From an uncultured Collinsella sp. (GTDB taxonomy: Bacteria > Actinomycetota > Coriobacteriia > Coriobacteriales > Coriobacteriaceae): a DNA stretch of 64,000 nt. Location of the stretch: contig UQHZ01000005.1 in the NCBI GenBank assembly GCA_900541055.1, positions 62,001 to 126,000 of the forward strand, written 5' to 3'. Below the pieces are notes generated by a model. That model ran no database searches. It worked only from the letters and a program-made list of their open reading frames with translations, and was not told the origin of the DNA. Positions 35,614-44,390 of the stretch are shown here, one piece after another (position 1 is the first letter of the stretch; every line of letters starts with the position of its first letter). Made by a program: the position numbers and the translations under genes.

Positions 35614-36678
35614 ATGCCCGTGTACAAGGACGACGGCACCTTCTACGTGCAGTGCTACTACCGCGACGCCCGCGGCTCGAAGCGCCACAAGACGAAGCGC
35701 GGCTTCTCCTCCGAGGTGGAGGCCGCAGTGTGGGAGAGCCAGTTCAAGAGCCTTAACGGCGGGGCCATGGACATGACGTTCTCCGAGTTCGTCGAGGTGT
35801 ACGCCTCCGAGGTGAAGCCGCGCATACGCGAGCACACGTGGATCACCAAGGAGTACATCATCAACGACAAGCTCGTGCCGTTCTTCGGGGACATGCGCAT
35901 GTGCGACGTGAGGCCGATCGACGTCATCAGGTGGCAAAACGAGCTCACCGAGCACCGGGACGCCGACGGGAAGCCCTGGGCACCGACGTACCTGCGCACA
36001 GTGAACAACCAGCTCAACGCCATCTTCAACCACGCCGAGCGCTACTACGGCCTCAGCGACAACCCGGTGCGCAGGGTCGACAAGATAGGCTCGAAGAAGG
36101 GCGGCGAGATGCAGTTCTGGACCAAGGACGAGTACCTGAGGTTCAGCGAGGCCGTCATGGACAAGCCTCTCTCATTCCACGCCTTCGAGCTGCTTTACTG
36201 GACGGGCATACGCTGCGGCGAGCTCCTGGCGCTCACGCCGTCCGACTTCATGCTGGAGAGCTCGCGGCTGCGCATCAACAAGTCGTACCAGAGCCTCAAC
36301 GGCGTTGACACCGTGACCGACCCCAAGACGCCCAAGTCCGTGCGCACGATCGTCATGCCCGCCTTCCTGCGCGACGAGATGGCGGACTTCATCGAGATGC
36401 GCGACGACGTCGCCCCCGACGAGCGCCTGTTCGCCGTGACCAAGCACTTCCTGGCCCACGAGATGGAGCGCGGGTGCAAGGCGTCGGGCGTGAAGCGCAT
36501 CCGCATACACGACATACGCCACAGCCATGTGAGCCTGCTGATAGAGATGGGCTTCTCCGCGCTGGCCATCGCCGAGCGCATGGGCCACGAGGCGGTGGAC
36601 ATCACCTACCGCTACGCGCACCTGTTCCCCACGAAGCAGGACGAGATGGCCGCCGCGCTCGACGGGGCGAGGGGGTAA
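35614..36678 (+). CDS. int: Tyrosine recombinase / integrase
   Basis: 354 residues: N-terminal AP2-like arm-binding domain (about 1-50), core-binding SAM-like domain (about 52-150), catalytic domain (about 165-345). Catalytic residues: Arg in TGIRCGELLAL, His-x-x-Arg in HDIRHSHVSLL, His in MGHEAVDITYRYAH with the nucleophile Tyr a few residues on. Of the Tn916/ICE type. Its location next to guaA suggests that guaA is its attachment target. Confidence 0.94.
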   Translation: MPVYKDDGTFYVQCYYRDARGSKRHKTKRGFSSEVEAAVWESQFKSLNGGAMDMTFSEFVEVYASEVKPRIREHTWITKEYIINDKLVPFFGDMRMCDVRPIDVIRWQNELTEHRDADGKPWAPTYLRTVNNQLNAIFNHAERYYGLSDNPVRRVDKIGSKKGGEMQFWTKDEYLRFSEAVMDKPLSFHAFELLYWTGIRCGELLALTPSDFMLESSRLRINKSYQSLNGVDTVTDPKTPKSVRTIVMPAFLRDEMADFIEMRDDVAPDERLFAVTKHFLAHEMERGCKASGVKRIRIHDIRHSHVSLLIEMGFSALAIAERMGHEAVDITYRYAHLFPTKQDEMAAALDGARG

Positions 36679-36683
36679 GAAGG

Positions 36684-37109
36684 ATGCCGTGCGAGAACAG
36701 CGCCCGCAAGCGCAGCAAGACGATGGCGTTCCGCTGCACGCCCGAGGAGCGCAAGCTCATATGCGAGATGGCAGCCTGGAGCGGCATGAACAGGCAGGAC
36801 TACATCATCGCCAAGCTCACCGATACCCAGGTCGAGGTGAGGCCCTCCGTGAGCGTGCAGAAGGCACTGAGGGACTCGATGGCGGAATTGGCCAAGGAGG
36901 TGCGGCTGGCGGCCTCCTACGGCGAGCTGAGCGAGTCCCTGCAACAGAGAATTGAGCACGTGATGAGGTTCTTCCTAGCGCTCGGCGAGCCTGTTGACGC
37001 GCCGACGGAAGAGACATCGCCACGAACTACGTTTTTGGAAGAGCCGGTTCCATCCGTCATCGATGCGGGTTCCGACACCGCAAGCATCTTCGAGATGGGA
37101 CGCAGGTAG
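36684..37109 (+). CDS. Ribbon-helix-helix / MobC-like protein
   Basis: 141 residues. A short basic N-terminus (ARKRSKTMAFRCTPEERKL) leads into a ribbon-helix-helix-like segment (ICEMAAWSGMNRQDYIIAKL), as in mobilization accessory proteins; the C-terminal half is probably coiled or disordered. Starts 5 bp after int. It may belong to the relaxosome, or be an accessory recombination factor. The true mobC lies 17 kb away next to the relaxase. Confidence 0.6.
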   Translation: MPCENSARKRSKTMAFRCTPEERKLICEMAAWSGMNRQDYIIAKLTDTQVEVRPSVSVQKALRDSMAELAKEVRLAASYGELSESLQQRIEHVMRFFLALGEPVDAPTEETSPRTTFLEEPVPSVIDAGSDTASIFEMGRR

Positions 37110-37112
37110 GGC

Positions 37113-38816
37113 CTAGCGCCAGACCTCCAACGCCTTGTCCGCAAGCCATTCGGCGCGATCGGCGATATCGCCCTCGTTCCAAGACTCCTTCTCTAGGGCG
37201 CCGGCCATGGTCGCAAGGCCGGCGGCGCAGAGGGCAAGGCCGTCCTTGTATCCCTTTCCCTGCTTCTTGGTGGGCCAATCGGCATCGCGGATGGAGGCGT
37301 TGAGCGAATGCGTGATGATGGCGAGGTTGCCGAGCGTGAGGAGCTTCCGGTCCCTTCGCGTGGCAGCCTCATCGTCGAGGGCTCCCCATTTGTTGCGCCA
37401 CTTCTTGGGCATCATGTGCTCGAGGGTGTACTGGTTGAATCCGAGCAGGGCTGTGCTGCTCATGCCTGGGCGAATGGCGCTTTCCAGCAGATAGAGGACG
37501 CCCTTGGACTGGAGGTTGTACAGACACGATTCCTCGAATGCCGCTCGAACCTCGGCGTCGCCGGGCATGTATGTCGTCGCCTCGTCATTGGCTTCGAGAG
37601 CCTTCCTCAGCGCCTCCGCGTCCTTCACCTCGTTCAGGATCAGCGAGGTGAACAGCCTGTTGTAGTTCTTCGTGGTCGCCTGAACCAGCGTTCGGCGGAT
37701 GATGTAGGTCTCAAGCAGGGCGAAGACCTCGGATTCCTCGCCCGAAGACTCCGCGTTCTTGCGAACGTAGAGCACGTACGGGATGAGCGTCGAGTTCTTG
37801 AGGCCGAATATGAGCACGTTCAGGCGCTCGATGCCGGGGGCGGAGGGGATGTCCGCGTCGCAGTAGCCAGGGTCGAACGTGGACTCGAACGCCTCGGCAT
37901 ACGCCTTCATGTTGTCGAGAATCTCGACCTTGTCGCCGTTGCAGTACCTGCCGATGAAATCCTTGTAGGACTGGAAGAGGTTGGACGTGCGCGAATAGAA
38001 GAGCTTGTCCTCGGTCGTGACGCCACGCCTCTTGTCCTGGACCAGAATCTGGAGGAACGCGTCGAAGAAGAGGTCGACGAGCGTGCGCTTGATGCGCCCG
38101 GTAACGATCTCCTGCTCCCAATACTCCCTCTTCTCAGCCGTGGGCTCGAAGACGTCTTCCCAGCACTCCTTGAACGCCTGCTCGTTCTCGCGGTTGAAGA
38201 AGTAGTTCTTGAGGAGCTCCGCCGTCGTCAGGCGCACCCCGAGCGAGTTGATGGTGTCGAATATCTGCTGCTCGTCCTCGCCCTCGGTAAGGTCGATGCA
38301 GACGAACTGGACGTTCGACTTGATCGTGTTCCTGTCGACCCTCTCTGGGTCGATATTCTTGAGGAAGTAGTTGTAGGCGCGGATGATGGCCGAGGTGCCC
38401 TCGATGGGCTCGCAGTCCGTGGCGCTGACGACCCTCTCGAAATCCTGCCGGTCGTACTTGCCGTGTCTTAGGGCGATTTGGCCGGTCTCCAGGACGAAAT
38501 CTCGCTCAAACAAATTGTTGGTGCCGTTTTTTGCACAGAGTGCCTTGAAGAAGATGACCATGGTCGTGAGTCGCTGCTGGCCGTCGATGACGGTGCGAAC
38601 CTCGGAGACCTCGGACCAGGTGTTGCCGGAGGAGGCCTGCTTCAGGATGATGGAGCCCAGGAAATAGGGCCGCTTCGAGGCCGTGACGAACTCCATGTCG
38701 CCGAGGAAACGCTCCCATTGCTCTTCTCCCCAGACGTACGCCCTTTGGTAAAAAGGTATTTCGAGCAGGCGCGATCCGTTGAACACGCCGCTTATCGTTG
38801 CTTTTCCTGCATCCAT
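37113..38816 (-). CDS. DUF262 / DUF1524 protein (GmrSD-like nuclease)
   Basis: 567 residues. N-terminal DUF262 (about 10-230) with the nucleotide-binding IDGQQRLTTMV motif and the EIPFYQRAYVW start; C-terminal DUF1524 HNH-type region (about 455-530; LEHMMPKKWRNKWG, LGNLAIITHSLNASI). This pair is found in GmrSD-type modification-dependent restriction enzymes and other anti-phage proteins. Last gene of the minus-strand defence operon, 51 bp after the DUF4238 gene. Target and activity are inferred. Confidence 0.85.
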   Translation of the reverse strand: MDAGKATISGVFNGSRLLEIPFYQRAYVWGEEQWERFLGDMEFVTASKRPYFLGSIILKQASSGNTWSEVSEVRTVIDGQQRLTTMVIFFKALCAKNGTNNLFERDFVLETGQIALRHGKYDRQDFERVVSATDCEPIEGTSAIIRAYNYFLKNIDPERVDRNTIKSNVQFVCIDLTEGEDEQQIFDTINSLGVRLTTAELLKNYFFNRENEQAFKECWEDVFEPTAEKREYWEQEIVTGRIKRTLVDLFFDAFLQILVQDKRRGVTTEDKLFYSRTSNLFQSYKDFIGRYCNGDKVEILDNMKAYAEAFESTFDPGYCDADIPSAPGIERLNVLIFGLKNSTLIPYVLYVRKNAESSGEESEVFALLETYIIRRTLVQATTKNYNRLFTSLILNEVKDAEALRKALEANDEATTYMPGDAEVRAAFEESCLYNLQSKGVLYLLESAIRPGMSSTALLGFNQYTLEHMMPKKWRNKWGALDDEAATRRDRKLLTLGNLAIITHSLNASIRDADWPTKKQGKGYKDGLALCAAGLATMAGALEKESWNEGDIADRAEWLADKALEVWR

Positions 38817-38867
38817 CCTTAAAGCCCTATCTATCCTTTGCGGTTATTGCTGGCGGGGTCAATTTTA

Positions 38868-39995
38868 TCAATACGCTGCTTGACCCTTTAATGTTCCCGG
38901 TCCTTGCCGTCTTCTCCCCAGAAGGTGCTCGAAGATGATGCGCAGGTCCTCGTCATCGAGGTAGCCGCCCTCAAGGCAGCCGCGGTCGATGGCGTCGAGC
39001 ATCGTCTGCTCCTTCTCCTTCGAGCGGTCGTAGATCACGGCGTCGAGGGATAGCTCCCTGCCGTCGCGCGTGAACATCTCGTGCATGAATTCGGCACTGT
39101 TCGCTTGACTCCAATCGCGTACCGCGTGCTCGAGCGGGCCGCTTCCCCTCGATATGGCGACATCCCAATGCTCGCAGTTAAGCAGAAGAAGTCGGTTCAT
39201 GAACTCGACGCCCGAAAAACCGAGTCTCGCAAACGGCGGAAATAGAGGGTCATCCGAAAAGACCGCAGCATACTCACTGCTCAACGGCATATACGCGAGA
39301 TGAAAATCGTACGAGTCGTCCTCGGGCCCGATGATGAACATAGGCATCGACGTCGTAACGAACCCTGAGCCGACGGGTGCCCTAAGGATGGAGAAGCTCT
39401 TCTCAAAAAAAGCCTTTCGAATACGGTTAACTGGCACAATATCATCGTTGGAGAAGAGCATGGTTGCGGCGGCGGCAAGCTCGACCACCGCTTGGGAATC
39501 CCCGCGCCAATCCGACCAATCGAGCAAGCCGAGCTCATAGGGTGTCAGATGAACGTTTCTGAGCAGCTCTTCGGCAGTCTCGCGTGACCATTTCTTGTCG
39601 ACGCGCATACTGATAGGGTGCCGGACGATGATATTTGCTGCCAGCTCGCAAACGGCGGCTTTCCCATCAGAATACCCTTCGTCTTCGCACTGGTCTTCTT
39701 TCTGGCGTTCCAAAAAGCGATTGTAAAACGGCGCAATACGGCTCTCGAACTCAGATAGCTTAACCTCGATGAGATTCTGCGCATAGAATCTGTCTGTCGC
39801 ATCGCCTGTTGCATCGGCATGCTTGACTTCATAAAGATCGCGCATGCTGCAAAGGTTCTCGCAATTCGTGCGGAAGAAGGAGCCCTTCTGTCTGCTGTAG
39901 GCATGGAGCTGCCCGGAGGAATCCGCGAAATGGCGCAGGTAGAACCGCGGCACCCAGTGCTGCTTTCGCGTCATCTTTCCGGGCAGCTTCGACAT
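38868..39995 (-). CDS. DUF4238 protein
   Basis: 375 residues. The N-terminus KQHWVPRFYLRHFADSSGQL and the following IAPFYNRFLE region match DUF4238, a family commonly seen in defence islands and with no proven activity. Its ATG is one base after the res stop, so it is translationally coupled to the restriction subunit and likely works with it. No membrane segment or known catalytic triad is obvious. Confidence 0.82.
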   Translation of the reverse strand: MSKLPGKMTRKQHWVPRFYLRHFADSSGQLHAYSRQKGSFFRTNCENLCSMRDLYEVKHADATGDATDRFYAQNLIEVKLSEFESRIAPFYNRFLERQKEDQCEDEGYSDGKAAVCELAANIIVRHPISMRVDKKWSRETAEELLRNVHLTPYELGLLDWSDWRGDSQAVVELAAAATMLFSNDDIVPVNRIRKAFFEKSFSILRAPVGSGFVTTSMPMFIIGPEDDSYDFHLAYMPLSSEYAAVFSDDPLFPPFARLGFSGVEFMNRLLLLNCEHWDVAISRGSGPLEHAVRDWSQANSAEFMHEMFTRDGRELSLDAVIYDRSKEKEQTMLDAIDRGCLEGGYLDDEDLRIIFEHLLGRRRQGPGTLKGQAAY

Positions 39996-39996
39996 C

Positions 39997-42900
39997 CTAA
40001 GCCTTCACCGCCTCGTATTGGTAGGTCGTGCGCACGTTGTAGTGGAAGTCGTTTCCGAGGTCCAGCGCCTCGAAGTGCTTCTTGGCGCAGCCGATCTTGA
40101 TCTTCTCCGCGTCGCGCAGGGCGGGCTCGCCGTTCTTGCCGCCCTTGGTCTCGGTCACGAAGTACACGCGGCGCTCGCCGTCGGCCTCCTCGACGTACGC
40201 CCAGTCGGGGTTGTAACTGCCGAGCGGCGTGTCGATCTTGAACGCCGAGGGCAGTTTCGCGAACACGAGAACCTCCTCCTGCTTGTCGAGAGCCTCGGCA
40301 AAGGAGCGCTCGACCCCCGCCGAGTCGTAGACCACGTAGTTGTACAGGCTCTTGCTCGTCATGTCCGGCTTCCACGCGTTCTGCCCAAGGTAGGCTGTGT
40401 AGTCGTCGAGCTCGAGGTCGCGCATGGTGTACCACTCGTCCTCGGGAAGGCGCACGTACTTGATGCCCTGGGCGATGAGGTCGTTCTTCACGCGGTTGAT
40501 CTTGTCGCCGACCTGCGCGAGGAAGGTCGCGGGGTCGATCTCGAACTCGTCGAGGCGGCTGCAGCCCTCGAGGATCGCCTTGATGGTGCCGCGGGTGAGC
40601 CCGACGGCGTCCTGCAGCTCTGCGATCGGGTCGGGAAGGTCGTATTTCACCTTTCCCGAAACGGACACCACGGAGGTGCCCGTGCCCTCGGCGCTCACGC
40701 CCGCGTCGTCGATGCCCAGCGAGGCGCGCTCGCTCGTCACCTGGGGCGGGCGCACGGCGAGCATGCCGTCGACAGCTTCGATGGCATGCTCGATGAGCTT
40801 GCCGGAGTCGACCTCGACCTGGAAGCGCGTGCGCTGGCGGATGCGGTCCCACAGGGCCTGGAACGCAGGGTCGAGCGTGACGTCCTTCTGCAGCTCGACC
40901 GAGACCTCCTTGGCCTTGTCACGGATCTGGACCCTCTGGGACTTGTGGATGATGATCGCCTCGACCTGCTCCTTGGCAGGCTCGAGCTCGGCGGGGAGCT
41001 CGACCTTGCCCTCCTCGGCGGCCGCCTTCAGCTCGGGCGTCACCGCGCCCTTGCCGTCGACCATGCCGGTCGCGACGAGGTGGTCGTAGACCTGCTTGGA
41101 CTTCTCGTAGCCCAGGCGCTCCTCGACGCCATCATCGCCCTTGACCGTGACCTTCGTGAAGCTCTCCGGAGTGATGACGCCGAACTTGAAGTCCTCAGCC
41201 TCAAGCTCCTTCTGCAGGCCGTTGGCGAAGTCGTCGTAGCTCTCGTTCGCGATGACGGTGAGCACGTTCGCCTCTGGGTCGTACAGGCGCTCGCCATCCT
41301 GGTTCACGCACAGGCGCAGACCGCGGCCGATCTTCTGGCGCTTGGTCAGGTTGTCCTTTGTCTCGACGAGCGTGCAGATCTGGAACACGTTGGGGTTGTC
41401 CCAGCCCTCCTTGAGCGCGGAGTGGCTGAAGACGAAAGAGACGTCCTTGTCCGCGTCCTTGCCGTCCGGGAAGGAGATGAGCGTCTCCTTCTTCTGCATG
41501 ATGAGCTCGAAGGCCCCGGCGTCGTCGGCGGTGCCGGCGGCTCCCTTGGAGTCCTTGAACTTGCCCTTCTTGTCCTTGGCGAAGTATCCCTGGTGCACGG
41601 CGTGGGGGTCGCGCACCAGCGGGGCGCCGACGGCTTCGTAGCACTCGAGCCACGTGCCCTTGCCGATCCCCGCCGCCTTTGCGATGCGACGAGGCGCCTT
41701 CGAGTTCAGGGCACCTGCGTACTCCTCCTCAAACATCAGGGCGTACAGGCCGCCGTGGACTTCGGGCTCGTAGACGCGGTATCGGTCGACGCGGTCGATG
41801 AAGAAGAGCGAGAGCACCTTCACGCCGCGCGGCCACAGCTCGAACTGGCGGGCCAGGTGGTCCTCGATGGTGCGGCGGATCTGCGCGCGCTTGACGACCT
41901 CCTCGTTGACGTCGCCCAGCGCCTCGCCGAGCTCGAGCACCTCGCCGTTCTGGAACTCTATGAACTCGTCGCCCACTGCGGCGCCGATGTTGTTGACCAC
42001 CCAGCCGCTCTCGTAGTCGCTGTTCTCGCCGCTCTTCTGGTAGAGGTCGTTGCCGGTCTTCACCGTGACGGCCTTGCGCTTCTGCGTGCCGTCGGCCTGG
42101 CGCACGTCGATGGACACCTTGGCGGAGAACGGGTCGGACTTGACGGACTCGAGCCTCACGTACGCGCCGTTGAGGTTCGCCTCGGCCTTGATCGAGTCCA
42201 CGCAGATGCCCTTCACCAGGTGGCGCTCGAAGGCGTCGACCGGCGTGAGGCGGTAGATCATGTTGTAGGCCTGCTTGTGCGTGGCCGAGTAGCGCAGCAC
42301 GAACAGCGGGTTCAGGCTCTTGATGGCGGCCTTGGCCTGCTTGGTGTTGTCGACGCTCTGGGGCTCGTCGATGATGACGACGGGCTTGCAGGCGCTCACG
42401 AGCTCGCGAGGGCTGAAGCCGCCGACGAGCTTCTCGCTGGGACGGTGGAAGAGGTTGCCCTCCTTCGCGGTGCCATCCTTCTCGAGGCCCTTGTTGAACG
42501 CGTCGATGTTGATGACCATGACCTGGATGGAGCTCGACGTGGCGAAGTTACCCACCGGCCCCATGTCCTTCGAGTCGTACACGAAGTAGTCGAGCGGCGT
42601 GCGGTCGTAGAGCGTCTCGAAGTGCCTGCGGGTGGTCTGGAGGCTCTTGAGGACGCCCTCGCGGATGGCCACGCTCGGCACGACGATAACGAACTTGGTG
42701 ATGCCGTAGCGGCGGTTTAGCTCGTAGATGGAGCGGATGTAGACGTAGGTCTTGCCGGTGCCGGTCTCCATCTCGACGGTGAAGTCTCGCAGGCGCCCAT
42801 CGGTGAGGACGTCGGTTGCCGGGAGGCAGCCCTCCTCCTGCACGGCGTGCAGGTTGTCGAGGAGCTGGCCCGGCGCCACGCGAAGCTCGTTGCCGTGGCC

Positions 42901-43059
42901 GACCATGAGCTCGCCGATTGCCGTCTGGCCTTTGCGGCCGGAATCGGCGGAGAATACGCTGCCAATAAATTGTTGTCCGCGGAACAGGTCGCAGGTTGCT
43001 TCGATGGCCTCCAGCTGGTGCTGCTGGTCGGATGAGAACTTGAACTCGAGCGCCGCCAT
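39997..43059 (-). CDS. res: Type III restriction subunit (Res helicase-nuclease)
   Basis: 1,020 residues. Superfamily 2 helicase: Walker A in EMETGTGKTYVYIRS (about 96), DEAD-type box VIIDEPQS (about 229), motif VI region KIGRGLRLCVNQDGERLYDP (about 575). C-terminal PD-(D/E)XK nuclease: SYNPDWAYVEEADGERRVYF followed by ETKGGK (last 70 residues). It needs a Mod partner for recognition. Starts one base after the mod stop. The gene looks intact, but its upstream partner is disrupted and its original promoter is cut off by tet(W). Confidence 0.92.
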   Translation of the reverse strand: MAALEFKFSSDQQHQLEAIEATCDLFRGQQFIGSVFSADSGRKGQTAIGELMVGHGNELRVAPGQLLDNLHAVQEEGCLPATDVLTDGRLRDFTVEMETGTGKTYVYIRSIYELNRRYGITKFVIVVPSVAIREGVLKSLQTTRRHFETLYDRTPLDYFVYDSKDMGPVGNFATSSSIQVMVINIDAFNKGLEKDGTAKEGNLFHRPSEKLVGGFSPRELVSACKPVVIIDEPQSVDNTKQAKAAIKSLNPLFVLRYSATHKQAYNMIYRLTPVDAFERHLVKGICVDSIKAEANLNGAYVRLESVKSDPFSAKVSIDVRQADGTQKRKAVTVKTGNDLYQKSGENSDYESGWVVNNIGAAVGDEFIEFQNGEVLELGEALGDVNEEVVKRAQIRRTIEDHLARQFELWPRGVKVLSLFFIDRVDRYRVYEPEVHGGLYALMFEEEYAGALNSKAPRRIAKAAGIGKGTWLECYEAVGAPLVRDPHAVHQGYFAKDKKGKFKDSKGAAGTADDAGAFELIMQKKETLISFPDGKDADKDVSFVFSHSALKEGWDNPNVFQICTLVETKDNLTKRQKIGRGLRLCVNQDGERLYDPEANVLTVIANESYDDFANGLQKELEAEDFKFGVITPESFTKVTVKGDDGVEERLGYEKSKQVYDHLVATGMVDGKGAVTPELKAAAEEGKVELPAELEPAKEQVEAIIIHKSQRVQIRDKAKEVSVELQKDVTLDPAFQALWDRIRQRTRFQVEVDSGKLIEHAIEAVDGMLAVRPPQVTSERASLGIDDAGVSAEGTGTSVVSVSGKVKYDLPDPIAELQDAVGLTRGTIKAILEGCSRLDEFEIDPATFLAQVGDKINRVKNDLIAQGIKYVRLPEDEWYTMRDLELDDYTAYLGQNAWKPDMTSKSLYNYVVYDSAGVERSFAEALDKQEEVLVFAKLPSAFKIDTPLGSYNPDWAYVEEADGERRVYFVTETKGGKNGEPALRDAEKIKIGCAKKHFEALDLGNDFHYNVRTTYQYEAVKA

Positions 43060-43060
43060 G

Positions 43061-43740
43061 CTAGACCGTCCTCAATTCGATCTCACAGCCCATGCGCTCG
43101 CCGGCGTGCTTGAAGATCTGCACGGCGTTGAGCTTGAGGGTGTCGTCGAGGACGGAATCGAGGATGAGAACGCGCCTGGGCTCCATGTCGGCGATGGCCT
43201 CGAGCGCCTCAATGGTGAGGCCTCGGGACATGCAGCAGACGAGCTCGTCGCAAGCGACGGACCAGATGGGATAGCCCGCGGCTTCAGACTTCTCGACGGG
43301 CAGCGTGAGCTCGAGGCCCCATTTGAGCATCATCTCGAAGACGATATCCATATCGGAGCGATCGGGCTTGACCACGTCGAAGAGGAGCTGACCGGGCTCG
43401 GGCTTCTCAATGCCGGACTCATCGAGCTCGAACACACGGAAGCCGATGTCGGGAAGCTGCTTGGGTCCCTCGCCAAGCTTGAGTTGACGGTTGGATTCCT
43501 CGAGCTCGGTTTTGATTTTGTCGCCTGCGCGGCGAATGCGTCCTTCGCCTATGTCGCAGAGAGTCTCATACCCGTCCTTGTAGGCGTCGCGTTTCGGGTC
43601 ACAAGGCTCTGGAAGCTGGACAAGGATAAACTGATAGCGATCATCTTTTCCGAGCTCCTGCAGGAACATGGCATGGGCGGTCGATGCTGAGCCTGAGAAA
43701 AAATCAAGCACAATATCACCCGTGCTTAGATGCTCATGTA
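43061..43740 (-). pseudogene. mod: Type III methyltransferase Mod, C-terminal remnant
   Basis: About 226 codons of Mod: SAM-binding motif I in GDIVLDFFSGSASTAHAMF, then the C-terminal PEPCDPKRDAYKDGYETLCD and FEMMLKWGLELTLPV blocks. The N-terminal half, including the DPPY catalytic motif and target-recognition region, is absent. Upstream sequence turns AT-rich and leads to tet(W). The frame stays open to about 43978 and includes KSLDFLKMLI, which could be more Mod sequence; the exact break is therefore uncertain (43.74-43.98 kb). It cannot methylate DNA as it stands. Confidence 0.8.
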
Positions 43741-44126
43741 CGGTAAGGAAGCAAGCAACCGAAAACAATAGATAGACCGCCAGCACTACACTATTCCGAA
43801 CCAAAGACCAAAAGATAAGCATTTTGAGAAAATCTAAACTTTTGGATTTTCCTACAATGCCGACTACGGCGGAATCCCTCCCACTCCTTATATATTTCTT
43901 TCTGTATACATTGAATTTGTATTTAGTAAAATGCAGACAACACCACGGATCGGCTTTTGGCTGGACAATTCCAACCAAACACCGCAGCAGACAGTAGAAA
44001 CCATTCTGAACGTTAGGAAGCCGGTATGATTGTTACATATAAGGGGAAGAAAAATTTCTTTTAGATACTTGTTTTCCTAAAACTGATGTGATATAATAAT
44101 TCAAGTCCAGAAAAGGAGTAAAAAAT

Positions 44127-44150
44127 ATGCGGCAAGGTATTCTTAAATAA
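44127..44150 (+). CDS. tet(W) leader peptide MRQGILK
   Basis: Seven-residue reading frame after AAAAGGAG. Its codons GGT ATT CTT AAA can pair with TTTAAGAATAC at 44223-44233, so movement of ribosomes here decides the fold of the leader. This is the known attenuation pattern of tet(M)/tet(O)/tet(W) leaders. Confidence 0.8.
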   Translation: MRQGILK

Positions 44151-44319
44151 AACTATAATCAAATAGTGGGAACAAAGGATTATGATAGCTCCTTTTGTAG
44201 GGGCTTAGTTTTTTGTACCCAATTTAAGAATACTTTTGCCTTATCAATTTTGACATATCCCCAAAAACAGCACTCACAAACAGGTGTAGCTGTATATGTG
44301 TATGTCCGCAAATTATCAT

Positions 44320-44356
44320 CCCCAGTGGTAAAAGTATTTTACTGCTGGGGATTTTT
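44320..44356 (+). terminator. Attenuator terminator upstream of tet(W)
   Basis: Stem CCCCAGTGGTAAAA / TTTTACTGCTGGGG (44320-44350) followed by TTTTT, 35 bp before the tet(W) start. Confidence 0.88.
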
Positions 44357-44390
44357 ATGCCCTTCGGGGCAGTAAAGGGAGGACAATCAC

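Noticed and set aside
40018..42720. 900-codon plus-strand frame opposite res
   Set aside because: Res has clear helicase and nuclease motifs on the minus strand; the opposite product is Val/Leu/Asp/Gly low-complexity.
43741..43978. Upstream part of mod encoding a membrane protein
   Set aside because: The open frame has no start with a ribosome site, is AT-rich like the tet(W) cassette and reads as non-family sequence except for a possible KSLDFLKMLI remnant.
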